Below, piece after piece: positions 1 to 19,300 of a DNA stretch of 64,000 nt. Made by a program: the position numbers and the translations under genes. Location of the stretch: NCBI GenBank assembly GCA_958510825.1, contig OY294047.1, positions 46,421,365-46,485,364 of the forward strand, read 5' to 3'. Every line of letters starts with the position of its first letter. Position 1 is the first letter of the stretch. This DNA is from Brachypterus glaber. Taxonomy: Eukaryota > Arthropoda > Insecta > Coleoptera > Kateretidae. Below the pieces are notes generated by a model. The model saw nothing but the letters and a program-made list of their open reading frames with translations. It had not been told where the DNA came from and ran no database searches.

Positions 1-142
1 CAATTGCTTAAATTAACAGATGCCTCAGTGAATGGTATATCTGGAATAATGTGCCAAGAAATATAAAGGCTTCTACTATTTAAATAAATTATACATGGCA
101 TGTTTCTATTTTGTTTAAAGGCTTAATCATATTTTCTTTTAG

Positions 143-919
143 GGTATTGGTTCAAAATTAATGGCAAAAATGGGATATGTAATAGGCACAGGACTTGGGA
201 AAAAAGCTGAAGGAAGAGTAGACCCTGTATCTGCTGTGATATTGCCTGCAGGAAAATCTTTAGGTATATTTATTTTAAAACAATTATTCCGAAAAAAATA
301 AAGGATAAAGTAGAGGACTCCTTAAATTACATGTAGCCATTTAAGGAACAAAATGATATTCTTCCATTATAAAATGTATGATCTGCACAGTCAAACGCTT
401 TTGACAAATCCATAACTCTTAATACATTAAATATTTTTTCTAGACCACTGTATGATGCTTCGAGAAAACGCCGGCGGAGACAAAGACTTATTCAGCGTAG
501 AAAGAAAAATGAAACGGCTGCAAAAGAAACAAGAAATCCAAAGCCAAAAGACATATGAAAGAGAAAAGAAAAAAGTCGACGTTTTCAACTTTATAAACAC
601 GACTCTTTCCGAAGGTACCGATAAAAAGGAACAATATAAAAAAAGCAAGCACAGAGAAGAAATTAAAAAGGAAACTTCGAGAAACTTAAATGTCGCAGGT
701 TTACAAATAGATGAAAATATGAGAAGGATACAAACAGAAATGTATAAAGTAAAAGAGTCCCTGACAAGACATAAAGATGCTAAATCAGCGATGAATAAAA
801 ATTTAAACGAAAAACTGTTTTTGATGGAAAAAGAAATGAAAAAATTAGAATCACAAGCTTTAAATATTAAGAATGAACAGAGTGTCAGAAGTGATAAAAG
901 AAAACTAACAATTTTTTAA
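143..919 (+). CDS. ZGPAT-like G-patch protein, last two exons (5' part outside window)
   Basis: Two exons, 143-263 and 444-919, joined in phase 1 (TTTTAG acceptor, G|gtatat donor, TTCTAG acceptor), stop TAA at 917-919. The first encodes a G-patch core beginning [20 protein letters not shown] and ending PAGKSL. The second continues [12 protein letters not shown] and then a long Lys/Glu-rich, probably coiled-coil tail ending KRKLTIF. This order (G-patch, a GKSLDxC segment, charged helical C-terminus) matches ZGPAT, a nuclear CCCH/G-patch protein linked to transcriptional repression and splicing-associated DEAH helicases. The CCCH finger and Tudor-like part should lie upstream of base 1; I could not place a further exon in 1-140. 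An AATAAA-type signal lies near 1077. The gene is convergent with exd. Assignment to ZGPAT rather than another G-patch protein is good but rests on a partial protein. Confidence 0.82.
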
Positions 920-1467
920 CAGTATTAGGTAATATTAAAACAATTTTTAATTTTTTTAAATTGGCAGAGATTATGAAGAAAAAGAAAATTATGTCATCCT
1001 TGTATGTTTATTTTGTGTTGGTGTAATGGTGCATTTTTTTGGACAGTTAGGTTAATTTATAATATAAAAACAAGCTTAATAAAATGCACATTTATTGAAG
1101 ATTTTTTATCCTCTATTGTAAAATACAGAGAAAATACATATAAATTATGTAAATTATTGTTTAAAACTATGCTATTTATTTTATGATAACATAAAATTCT
1201 TAAAAAAAAACTAGTAAACCTTTTTATTTGCCTAAATTCTCTCAACCTAGTTCAGTCTCTATACCTGCTGCCTTCATTACAAATAATATTTAATATAAAT
1301 CATACTAATCTCATTTAAAGTAATGATTTTTTAGTAATCAGTATTTCATAATACCTACTTATTTTAAGTATACTGAAGACTAGGCTCAGTGGTTAAAATA
1401 ATAGACAACTTAGAAACTATAGATACTGGATTTATCAATGCGGTGTCCAAATATTGAGCCCAAAAAG

Positions 1468-1583
1468 TACCGTCAACTGGGGTGACTTCGGACGGTGTGC
1501 TGACTTCGGACACTTTTTCGCAAAACCTTATGAACCAAAGTGTTTGTGCACACAGCGTCCAAAGTCACCCCATTTGACGGTAT
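1468..1583. mobile_element. Short hairpin MITE (TACCGTCAA termini)
   Basis: A 116-bp hairpin whose ends are inverted copies: left TACCGTCAACTGGGGTGACT, right (reverse complement) TACCGTCAAATGGGGTGACT, both running on into TTCGGAC/TTTGGAC. There is no coding capacity. It looks like a non-autonomous DNA transposon; superfamily not assigned. Confidence 0.7.
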
Positions 1584-2264
1584 TGGGAAGTAACTGTATA
1601 GTTTTTTTGTTGTATCATGGTCCTTTTTAAAGTAATACGCGGCACTTAAGAGAAGTAGGACTTTAGTTTCCCAACCAACTTAATCTGGTTTAAGGCAATC
1701 AAAAATTGATATTTTTAGTTAATCCTCTGTTTGGTGAAAATGGGCCTTAATGGGGCAAATCGGAAAGAAAACATGGAAAATATATGACTTGTTAATTTGT
1801 GCGTGTTGTGGATGTTCAATCCAAAATTATGAAAAATATATAACATGCATTGATAAAATCTAGTTTATTATAAGCAGTTCCCGGTCTGATTTTTTGTATT
1901 TCCTTCCAAAAATACAAGATGGCGCTACTAAGCCACTAAAATGAGACATTTAGTATAAATAATAAAGACTGGAAGTCAATCCGTAAAAAAATATTGCAAA
2001 TTAATAAGCAAAACAGTTTAACTGTTCTTGAACAACAAAAATTAATCAAAATTGATGATATTTCGAGTTTAAATATTTTTTCCATAATTAAACTTATTGG
2101 TATACAAGGTATAGTATACAAGTTTAGTATACTTATGTTTACTCTTAAAACTAGGGTAGGTTTAAAATTTTAGCCAAAAATAATATTTCTTTTATTTGTT
2201 AAAACATTATCTAAAAAAAAAAAATATAAAACGTTTCGTCAGCGTACATTTTTTCTGAAAGATC

Positions 2265-2803
2265 TTAACCCTTTGAGACCCAGTGGCACATAATATGACA
2301 TATTAAATTATTTAACTATTTATTTTAATTACTTGGAGCGTATTTCTACCCAAGTTGATTAACATTGGAAACGCGTAAATACGGTACGTGCAACATTTGG
2401 TCAGTATTTTAAAGTGTTTAATTTAGGTTAATGCAATAAAAAACAGAACATATCAAGTTATTGCTAAGGTAAGTTTATTATTTAGTCTTTTTAAATATAC
2501 TGAGTTTAAGCGTCGCGTACCTTTATTTTATCGAATAAATCGTACATCATAGAATAGATATAGTTACTTTTTATTCTACTTTGGATTTTTTTCCTAATAT
2601 TTTTTTTATTTAAAAATAACAATTATGTTATGCTATACACAGTGGGACATATATAACCCGACTAAGATGCCTACTGGGTCATATATGTCCCACTTTTTTT
2701 TTTGTTTTCTATGTAAAATATTTGTTACATAACAATAAAAAAATCACTCAAACTCAAAAAAGTTGATACAAAAAGAAATAAACATTGGGTCTCAAAGGGT
2801 TAA
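2265..2803. mobile_element. piggyBac-type MITE, 539 bp
   Basis: Both ends are perfect inverted copies of TTAACCCTTTGAGACCCA, with TTAA as the outermost four bases. TTAA target sites and C-rich terminal repeats are the piggyBac signature. An internal palindrome at about 2640-2693 (GTGGGACATATATAACCC against GGGTCATATATGTCCCAC) adds a second hairpin. No transposase is present, so it is non-autonomous. It lies between ZGPAT and exd. Confidence 0.85.
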
Positions 2804-2875
2804 GAGTGTGACACAAAAAAAATAATTTTAAAAGTAAATATAAAAATCTATATATAAGCTTGTATGTTTTATGTA

Positions 2876-3000
2876 TACCAGTTCAGAAAATTTGTAAATC
2901 TTTGAAAAGTGCCTGGCGCATTGTGTAATCCAAATAGCATTCGCATAAACAAGCCACGCCCAAACCTACTAAAAACTAAATTATCAGTTTCCTTTGTAAA
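2876..3000 (-). pseudogene. Ty3/gypsy reverse transcriptase fragment
   Basis: On the minus strand an open stretch reads GRGLFMRMLFGLHNAPGTFQ, the degenerate form of the conserved FxxMPFGLxNAPxTFQR block of Ty3/gypsy LTR-retrotransposon reverse transcriptase. Nothing else recognisable of the polyprotein remains on either side and no LTRs were seen. It is a short, dead relic just downstream of the piggyBac-type MITE. Confidence 0.7.
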
Positions 3001-3092
3001 ATTGTATGAACAGAACATTCTGTCAAAATTTAAACCAGTTTTAAAGCATTTTTGATTGTAATTTAAGTTTAAGGGGTTATATACCAATGACT

Positions 3093-3358
3093 AGGGAAAA
3101 TTAAGGGTTTTTATTGATTTTTTTTAGGTAAGTAATCACAACTTTATTCGAACGACCTACAAAATATCAAATAGTATATGTTTTGACGTGTTTGTGAAAA
3201 TTGGTGCAAGGCCATGGTTCCACAATTTTCCGAATTTTGCAATTAAAAAATGCTCACAAACACATCAAAACATATACTATTTGATATTTTATAGGTTGCT
3301 CGAATAAAGTTGTGATTACATACCTGAAGAAAAATAAAAACACTTAATTTTCCTGAGC
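3093..3358. mobile_element. Foldback element in the exd 3' flank
   Basis: About 266 bp forming a near-complete palindrome. The left arm contains AATCACAACTTTATTCGA and AAATAGTATATGTTTTGA; the right arm carries their inverted copies. Its outer ends read GGGAAAATTAAG and CTTAATTTTCC. It ends about 70 bp beyond the exd stop codon, so it may fall within the exd 3' UTR. No ORF. Confidence 0.75.
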
Positions 3359-3430
3359 CACGAAGTACATAATCCCTTAATTTTGACCAAAATTCTAAAC
3401 TACCCGCATAGGCAATTACTTAAATAGATT

Positions 3431-11587
<8,157 letters not shown>

Positions 11588-12046
11588 CACTTTCGAGACA
11601 CTTTCACCCGGTTTATTACTCTTTTTTTATTGCAAAAAACACATAAAACGTAATGGTGGGTGTTTGACAACACAGGTAAACAAAGCAGGTTGATGTTTTT
11701 AGGAAAGGTAGTACACGAGCATGCGCAGTTTTCACTTCGCTTTATGGATCTTTTCAAGGACGATGGGATGCTGCATTTAGAAATTTTCTGGCTCGTTCAC
11801 AATCGACTCCATTTTTGACAGATTTATCTGCTGTCATGTTTGTGTGGTTATGTTGATGTTTTTTTTTTCTTTTTTATGTTAAAAAAATCCAAGAAAAAGT
11901 TTTGTTTATTATTTATCTGACATGAACAAAAAATATATATTATTACAAAACCAGAAATACTGTTTTGAGTGATAATTTGTTTATTCATGAAAAGTTGTGT
12001 TTTAAATGTAACAGTGAATCTCTATAAATCTAAGTACTTTATAATA
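11588..12046. promoter_or_regulatory. Divergent promoter region between exd and the ZAD zinc-finger gene
   Basis: The 459 bp separates two head-to-head start codons, exd on the minus strand and the zinc-finger protein on the plus strand. Both promoters and 5' UTRs must lie here unless unseen upstream exons exist. No clear TATA box or TSS can be fixed by eye. The inference is from gene layout only. Confidence 0.5.
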
Positions 12047-15000
12047 ATGGCACAAGAAATAGAAATGGACGAATTAATTAAGAATATAAATACTATACCT
12101 GATATTTCAAAGGGAAATATTTGTAGAACATGTTTAATGCCTTTACCTGAAGCTGTGAATCAAATTGTGTTTTATGATAACATAGATGTCAAACTAATGG
12201 ACTGTACTACAATAATAGTAAGTATAAAATAATTAAAAAGCACAATAAGTACCTAATTTTATTATATGATGTGATTATACAGTAATAAAATAGTAATAGT
12301 ATAGTATAAAATGAGTTACTTACTTTGGTAGTAAATAGTGCAACTTTAGTAGTAAAATGGGTTGCCAATACTAAAACATGTGGTCATAGTAGTAAAATGG
12401 GTTGCTGTAGTAGTAAAATGGGCTCATAGTAATAAAATGGGCTGTCATAGTAGTAAAATAGGCTGTCATAGTAGTAAAATAGACTGTCATATTAGTAAAA
12501 TGGGCTGTCATAGTAGTAAAGTGGGCTGTCATAATAGTAAAAAGGTTTGCCATAATTAAAATAGGCTGCTGGCCATAGTAATAAAATTATATTAAATTGT
12601 ATATTTTTTTAGCTTGAAGAAAATGATGGATTACCAATATACATATGCCGATTTTGTGTACAACATTTACAAATAGCTCACAGATTTAAAATAAAAGTAG
12701 AATCATCTGATAATACACTGAAACAATTTTTGGAATACAGAAAGAGCCTAAACAAAACTGTAGAAGAAGAAAAATGTAGGTAACTTAAATAAACTTATAT
12801 CTTATTTATTTAACATCTGATATATTTTTAGCTGATGGAATTAATAACAAATTTGAGAATGAAGTGAGTAAAAGGACTTTTTTTACATTAGTTTGGATAC
12901 TTTTGAAGTAGGAGAGGTCTATTGAAATTTTTGCTAGGGCTCAAAAACTCATATTTTTGAAATTTTATTTTTTCTATTTTTTAGGAAACTGTTAAATATG
13001 ACGCGCTAGAGAATATTACACCTGAAATTAAAGGAGAAACTACAGAAGACTGTAAGTTATTTATAAACTTTAATTTTATAATTTTTTTCAAAATTTCCCT
13101 TTTACAGCTAAGTAGGTAATGTATTTTTTTAAACAATTTTTTTAAAAATTTGCTGACAAAAAATATTGTAAAAACTTTTACTGAAAACGGTATGGTTTCA
13201 CCGCACTTACTTTTTCGCAGAAATGTGCAGATAAGTTTTGATATTTTGATTATTAGTTTGCATTTATTATAAAAAAGTATACCCCAAATGTAAAATATTG
13301 ATGCGCATTCGCCAAAACTGCAAAAAAAAATATTTCTTGCCCTTATGTGATTTTACAGGAAAAAACAGTAATGGCATGTTATTATTTTGGTAATTTACTA
13401 TTAAAGTAAAAAATTTAACCCATTTTAAGAAAATCGAATTAAAAAAAACATGTCAAAGTTGCGAGAAATTAATAATTTTTTTTAGGTGAAAAAATTTTAG
13501 ATACAGGTGAAAACCAAGAAGTTACATCTGAAGAAAGAAAAGTCAGAACCAAAAGAAAAACTAGACTGTACAAAGAGCCAGAAGAATGCTCTGAAGATGA
13601 AGACAACAATTTGGAAAACGAAACATTCTCTGATGAAGAGTTTGATGAAAACAAGAAAAATGGAAAAAAGAAAAAGAGAGGATATGCTTATGTGAAGAAA
13701 AAACCTGTCCAAAAATGTACAGTCTGTGACGATAATTTTAATTCCAAAATCGCATTGAAAGAACACATGAAAACACACGGGATTGAGTATAAAAATTATT
13801 CCTGTAATGAATGCGGGAAGAAGTATAATTCGTATTACGATTTAAATGTTAGTATAAATAGTGAGACTGTACTACCCTAGGGCACTTAAGGGGTCTTTCT
13901 ACCTTCAAATTTTAAAAATATTTTTTTTGCATGACCAAGACTAAAACCTAATTTTACGCTTTCATTTTCGGGACTAAACTTGCCGTTTTTCTCCCTAGGG
14001 AGTAAAAATTACGGCAACTTTGAGTGCCCGTTTAAGGGTTAAACTAATAGTTTTTATACATATATTTTAATTTTAAGGTGCATCTACGAAATCACACCGG
14101 AGTCCGACCATACGCCTGCGAAATCTGCGGAAAAAGTTTCACCGACCCACGCAGCTACAAAAAACACGAGAAAATCCACACCGGCGACAAAGTGCATCAG
14201 TGCGACATTTGCAACAAGAGTTTCATACATTCGTACACGCTAAAAGCGCACAAATTGATACATTCGGGCAGTAAACCCTACGTTTGCGACGAGTGTGGAC
14301 ATGCGTGCGTTACAGCGACGCAGTTGAAGCTGCACAACCGAAAGCACACTAAAGAGAAGCCATATACATGCAACTTATGTCCCAAGGTAAACAATTAATA
14401 AAACAAGCCGTGAAGATATGCAATGCTACGCATTCCATACATTATATACTATTCACAGTAAATGGTTCATTGCATTTTCCCAAATACTTGAAAAAAAAAA
14501 CTCAAAAAAATCTTTTTTTGCTAAAAACGAAAAAAAAAAAAAATTAAAAAAAGTTTTTAACAGTTTTTTTTAATAAGGGTACGTTCAAGTATTATGTAAC
14601 GCAAAATGTACCAAAATTCATACACTTCATACCTCGGTTCTCGCGTTATTCAAGTTTGTAGAGATTTCATATTTTGGCTACCCCCCTAACACACCCCCTA
14701 TTAGGGGGTGTAGCCACAATATGAAATTTCTATAATCTATAATAACGTGAGAACCGGGGTATGAAGTGTATGAATTTTGGTACAATTTGCGTTACGTAAT
14801 ACTTGAACGTCTCCTAGGATCTTTTTTTTTTGAAAAAAAAATACAAAAAAAAAATCATTTTTTTAAATTTTTTCAAAAAAAAACAAAAAGTTTTTAACAG
14901 TTTTTTTTTTTAAATAAGATTTTTTTAATTATAATAGAAGTAGTTTTTCTTAAAAAACTTACATTAAACGGAATTTCTTTTAGTTTTTTTCGACTTTTTT

Positions 15001-15883
15001 AAAACTTTAGCCCCCATAACTTTTTTGTTTTTGGGGGGATTAATTAAAAAAAAAAATTAGGGATCTTACCCTCATAGAACTTGATTTTTCCTGAAATTTT
15101 CGAGTCGATCGGATTATTTGTTCTTGAGTTATCGTGTCATAAGACCGACAGACGGACAAATAAATTAAAAAAAGTTTGTTTTTTCATGAAATAAATTTAT
15201 ATCCAAGAATTTTTTGTCTAGGTTGATTTTTGAAAATTTTGGAAAATTCGAAACTACCGTATAAATGAACGTTTAAGTATTACGTAACGCAAATTTTTCG
15301 ATTTTTCGACCCCCCCCCCCCCCCGTAACGCTATTTTCCTATACCACTAACATGGGCGTAACACTTCAAAATGACCACCCCCCCTAGGAGCGTTACGTAA
15401 TACTTGAACGTTCCCTAATACTATTCTAGCGCAGGCGATGTTAATGTTAATTTCTTTTTATTCTAGACGTTTGCTCACAAATCAGGCTTATCAGACCATG
15501 AAATGCGACACAGCACTGAACGAAAATTCATTTGTAGCGTTTGCGGAAAAGGATCCAGAACTAGCCAGGATTTGGCGACTCATTTACGAACTCACAGTGA
15601 AAACAGGCCTTACAAGTGCATATTTAACGGTTGTCCAAAAGCTTACAAGACAAACAGCCAGCTTGCAGCCCATGTGAGAGTTCACACAGGAGAGAAAAGA
15701 CATAAATGTATGGTGTGTTCAAAAGCGTTTTCAGATTCAACACAGTTGAAATATCACATGAACATTCACAATGGGATAAAACCTTATGATTGCAATATTT
15801 GCGGTCGTAAGTTTAGTCAATCCGGGGCTTTAAAAACGCATTTGAAAATACATGATCAGATCGGCGCTGAAAACGCACAATAA
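12047..15883 (+). CDS. ZAD-domain C2H2 zinc-finger protein, ten fingers
   Basis: Seven exons: 12047-12217, 12613-12775, 12832-12863, 12985-13051, 13486-13847, 14078-14386 and 15467-15883; total 506 aa, all phases consistent. The exon 2 donor must be the GT at 12776, because the one at 12780 would create a stop. The N-terminus is a zinc-binding ZAD (CRTCLMPL and YICRFCVQHL Cys pairs), a dimerisation domain abundant in insect transcription factors. An acidic/basic linker rich in Glu and Lys follows. Ten C2H2 fingers then run from QKCTVCDDNF to the end, two of them split by introns. The start is the ATG before MAQEIEMDEL; in-frame upstream ATGs exist back to 11975. It is likely a nuclear DNA-binding regulator; the orthologue is not recognised. 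Confidence 0.9.
12340..12595. repeat. Minisatellite, about 21-bp unit
   Basis: Roughly ten degenerate tandem units of the type AGTAAAATGGGCTGTCATAGT lie in intron 1 of the zinc-finger gene. Short ORFs on both strands here are only by-products of the repeat. Confidence 0.85.
14577..14815. mobile_element. Foldback MITE, TACGTAACGC family, copy A
   Basis: A palindrome of about 240 bp. Each arm carries a GTAACGCAAA end, ACCAAAATTCATACACTTC, a CGGTTCTCGCGTTATT-like block and GGCTAC with C-runs in mirror order. The same arms occur at 36178, 42366 and 49909. Confidence 0.85.
15267..15416. mobile_element. Short MITE with ACGTTCAAGTATTACGTAAC ends
   Basis: Inverted ends (GTATTACGTAACGC and its complement, with AACGTTC outside) enclose about 100 bp with a long C-run. 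It interrupts the larger repeat between CTACCGTAT and ACTATTCTAG, which are continuous in the copy at 22841-23155. Confidence 0.75.
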
Positions 15884-16391
15884 AAGAAAATGCAGTTTTT
15901 TTTTTGTTTAACTTTATTAAGTATCCAATAAATTGTACAAACTTTATTTACATTATTATAAATTGCATTAAACTATATTTATTAATAAATATTTTACATA
16001 TTATAGTATTCGTTTTTTGTTTCCTTCTTTTGATAGTTTTATGTTTAATATAACTGATTTATATGATTGTTTTTCTTAATCTTGTGCAAAAAGGCTGTTT
16101 TTATTTTAAATATCGAACTCGTTACATATTTTGTACTTTGAACAGCACTTTTTGTTCATGTAGGTAGGCAACACAAAATACATTAAAAGAAACGAACTAC
16201 TAGTAGTTCATTTTGAGGTATTTATCTAATAGGAATTGTGTGAAAGAGACCCTTAATTTCTCCCATCTCTATCTGTTGCATTTGATTTACGTCTAACTTC
16301 TCTTTTTACGCATTTGTAGGTTAAATTTGAAAGATGTCAACATTAACCGTTTTTTGACAAGTATATTATAATTTTTACATGTTTTTACACA

Positions 16392-19300
16392 ATGGACTCA
16401 TTTTATGATGTACCGAGAAGAGCTCCAGCTCCGGTAGCATCACAAAGGGTAAGATTTAGTATATTTTATAAGTTTAGTTATAGTAATAAATAAAATTATT
16501 TTAGATTTTACCTACAACTTCAGTTCCTGAAGTTTCAATCTTATCTACAAGTAAACCTACATTACAAACTGGGAATAATGGATATAATAACTATGTGTTA
16601 TGGACAAATAAAGAGAATTTACATGCAGGTGCATATAACTTCAATAACCCAGTGGAGTTTCCAAGTCCAACAAATACATCACAATTTAGGAAACAAGTAA
16701 GGTTTGAAAGTCCTGTGTTACAACAACGACCTTCACTAACTTATGAACCCTTTATACCTAGAAAGCCTGAGCATGGCTCTAGCACAAAAACGCCTGTTAC
16801 TCCTGCAAAAATAGATACTAGGAAGTCTGATATTCCTCCTATGGGAATGTTAAATGGAAAACCTTTTGAACAAATTTATATGGCTAATGTTCCTAATAGA
16901 AGCCTAGATTTAAGTATTATTGACACAACTGTTCGAATGCCTCAGAATAACACTCAAAAAGATAAGAAAAAGGAATTACCTAAAACTTATAGAGAATTTC
17001 TACATTCTCAAAAGAGTGAAAATGACAAAACTGATTTATATAGTTATAAAGGAATTCCTGAGAATGAGATTCAAGAAAACTATGTGACTGATTTATTAAA
17101 TTATAGAAGAGGTAATAATAAAAAATTAGAACATAATTCGTCAAATAAAAATTTGACATTGACCACTCCAAAAACCTCCAAATCAAAGGAAATGTTGAGT
17201 AGACAAACACCAATTAGGTTTCAAAACAGGGTAGAAAATATGGAAAATAATAATATGCAATTTAGAACTGATAATGTAAGCTCTTTAAAAGAATTACAAA
17301 CTCCAAAAAGATCTCAACATCAGAAGGGAAGGCTTGGTAATGGTCCAAAGACTAGTGTTATTTCTGTGGGTTTTCAAATGCCAAATGGGTTTCAACCTTT
17401 TGAAGAAAATATGATCTATAATGAACCACAAAGTAGAATGATGGACACAAATTATGCTGCAAGTCAAAATGGCTTTAACCAACCCAAAGAAAATCCTGTA
17501 CCATCAAATCATTATAATAATAACCATGGTAATAAGCCAAATGATAGAAATATGCAATTTTTTAATTCACCAAGGACTGTGAATCATGAATATATGTATG
17601 GAAGAAATATGAAAAACCAAAACCAACAAAAATATAATGAAACAAGTGCAGAGCATAGTAAAGGATCTAGAGAAAATGACATTTTACAAACAGATCAATT
17701 AAAAAAGAATCAAAATCCATTTGGTATTAATGGTAGGGAAGTTATTCAAACCCATAATTCTAAGGGAAATCAACATAGTCCTATGGGACATCCTTATAGT
17801 CCTATGGGACATCCTCATAGTCCTATGGGGCATCCTAATAGTCATATGGAACATACAAAAATGTCTCAAAAGTCATTTAGTACTGATAGTAGAGAGGATA
17901 TTCAACCTATGGGACATCCCAATAGTCCTATGGCACATCCTAATAGTTCTATGGGACATCCTCATAGTACTGTGCAGTATCAAACAGAATCTAGGAAAGG
18001 ACAAAATTATCCAAATAATCACAATTTTAACAAGTCTCACCAATATCACCAAGAATCTTCTAGAGATGAACTACCTGACAAAAATTGCTATCAAAATTCA
18101 CCAAAAATGCATAGTAATGCCCAAAGGCAAGAAAATCAACAGCAGTATACTGAAAATAGACCTGCCAATAATGTAAATCAATTGAATAAAAGTCCAAAAT
18201 GTGATATGGACACGCAAACTAGTATGATACAAAATGAAAGAACTGTAGCTACTCAAAATGAAGGAGAACCTACAGTTAAGGATTTGCTAAAAATAATAAC
18301 TCATCAAAATGAGCAGCTGTTGATTCTGCAAAAACAAGTTGCTCAGTTGATAGATAGAGATAGCAGTGCTAAGCAGATTGAAGGACCTTCAGAAAACCCA
18401 CCAAACAGGTATAAAAAAAATTGATTAAACAAATATCAAAAATATTCTTAAGTGGATAAAATCACTTAATACACGAGTTGAGAATTTATTTTTATCCAAC
18501 ACCTTTTATTTTTAAATAAAAATCTAATTTTGCGAAAAATTATGTCAAAAATATTAAGATTAAGTTTTCTTAATAATAAAATAATAGGTAGCCATTGTCT
18601 AAGTATGCCTATTAAAAATAAACAATCGCTAGTTTTACATTTCTTACAAACGTCAAAATGGACGCGGTGATGACAGAATTTTTAATAAAAACAGTATTTT
18701 ATTCAAAAACTAAAGAATAATTTGAGGTTTTCTTTAATTTTTATGGTTTAGTTAACGTGCTTCTATTTATAGAATAGTTATAATACTTAATTAATAGGGT
18801 ATGTAACTAATTTTGGGTGAGATCAAAAGCTGTACGTAAAAGAGTGGGTGAAAAATTTTTTAGTCACTAGTGGAAAAAAACTCACTTTTGACATTTAAAA
18901 TAGTGCTCAAAACAAGTGTTTCTGTGAAGGTGTTGGATAAAACTAATATTTTTGCAATTTGTACAAACAAAATTGGTACAAAAATATGGTTTTACTTACC
19001 CCATTTTAATTAATTATACAATGAATAAAAAAGTTTAAAATATTTTTACTTTCCACTAGAAAAGTCCTGTATTAGAAAAAAAATATTATTATTTTTACGT
19101 TCTCTAGTTTACGAAAAAATCTAAATTTAACAAAAATATAATTCTATCTGTATTTGAAATATCTTTATCACATTTATAATTTTTTTTTTCAATTTTTCGA
19201 AAAAAAAAATACTGTTTTGTTTAACTTTAGGGTATTAATTACATCGGCACTTAGTGCTACTACGAGTGCCGATGTATTGAAATCTTCGCCGAAAAGTCAA

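Larger units (their letters stand above)
14402..15436. mobile_element. Dispersed element (ACAAGCCGTGAAG family) carrying two nested insertions
   Basis: The left end is ACAAGCCGTGAAGATATGCA, with ATGCTACGCATTCCAT following. The right end is ATACTATTCTAGCGCAGGCG. Interior marks include AGGGATCTTACCCTCATAG and GACCGACAGACGGAC. Related copies lie at 22841-23155, 24303-24500 and (inverted) 46383-46985. This copy is split by foldbacks at 14577-14815 and 15267-15416. It fills intron 6 of the zinc-finger gene. Class not assigned. Confidence 0.65.

Noticed and set aside
12362..12559. ORFs on both strands with repeated CHSSKMG or TTMTAHF peptides
   Set aside because: They arise from the 21-bp minisatellite read in different frames; they have no splice context or family resemblance.
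12613..12779. Alternative donor at 12780 for exon 2 of the zinc-finger gene
   Set aside because: Joining it to 12832 creates an immediate TGA; the donor at 12776 keeps the frame.
17721..18176. 151-codon ORF rich in ILIVLWD
   Set aside because: Frame-shifted shadow of the STIL-like heptad repeat exon; the frame of the long exon is supported by splice phases.
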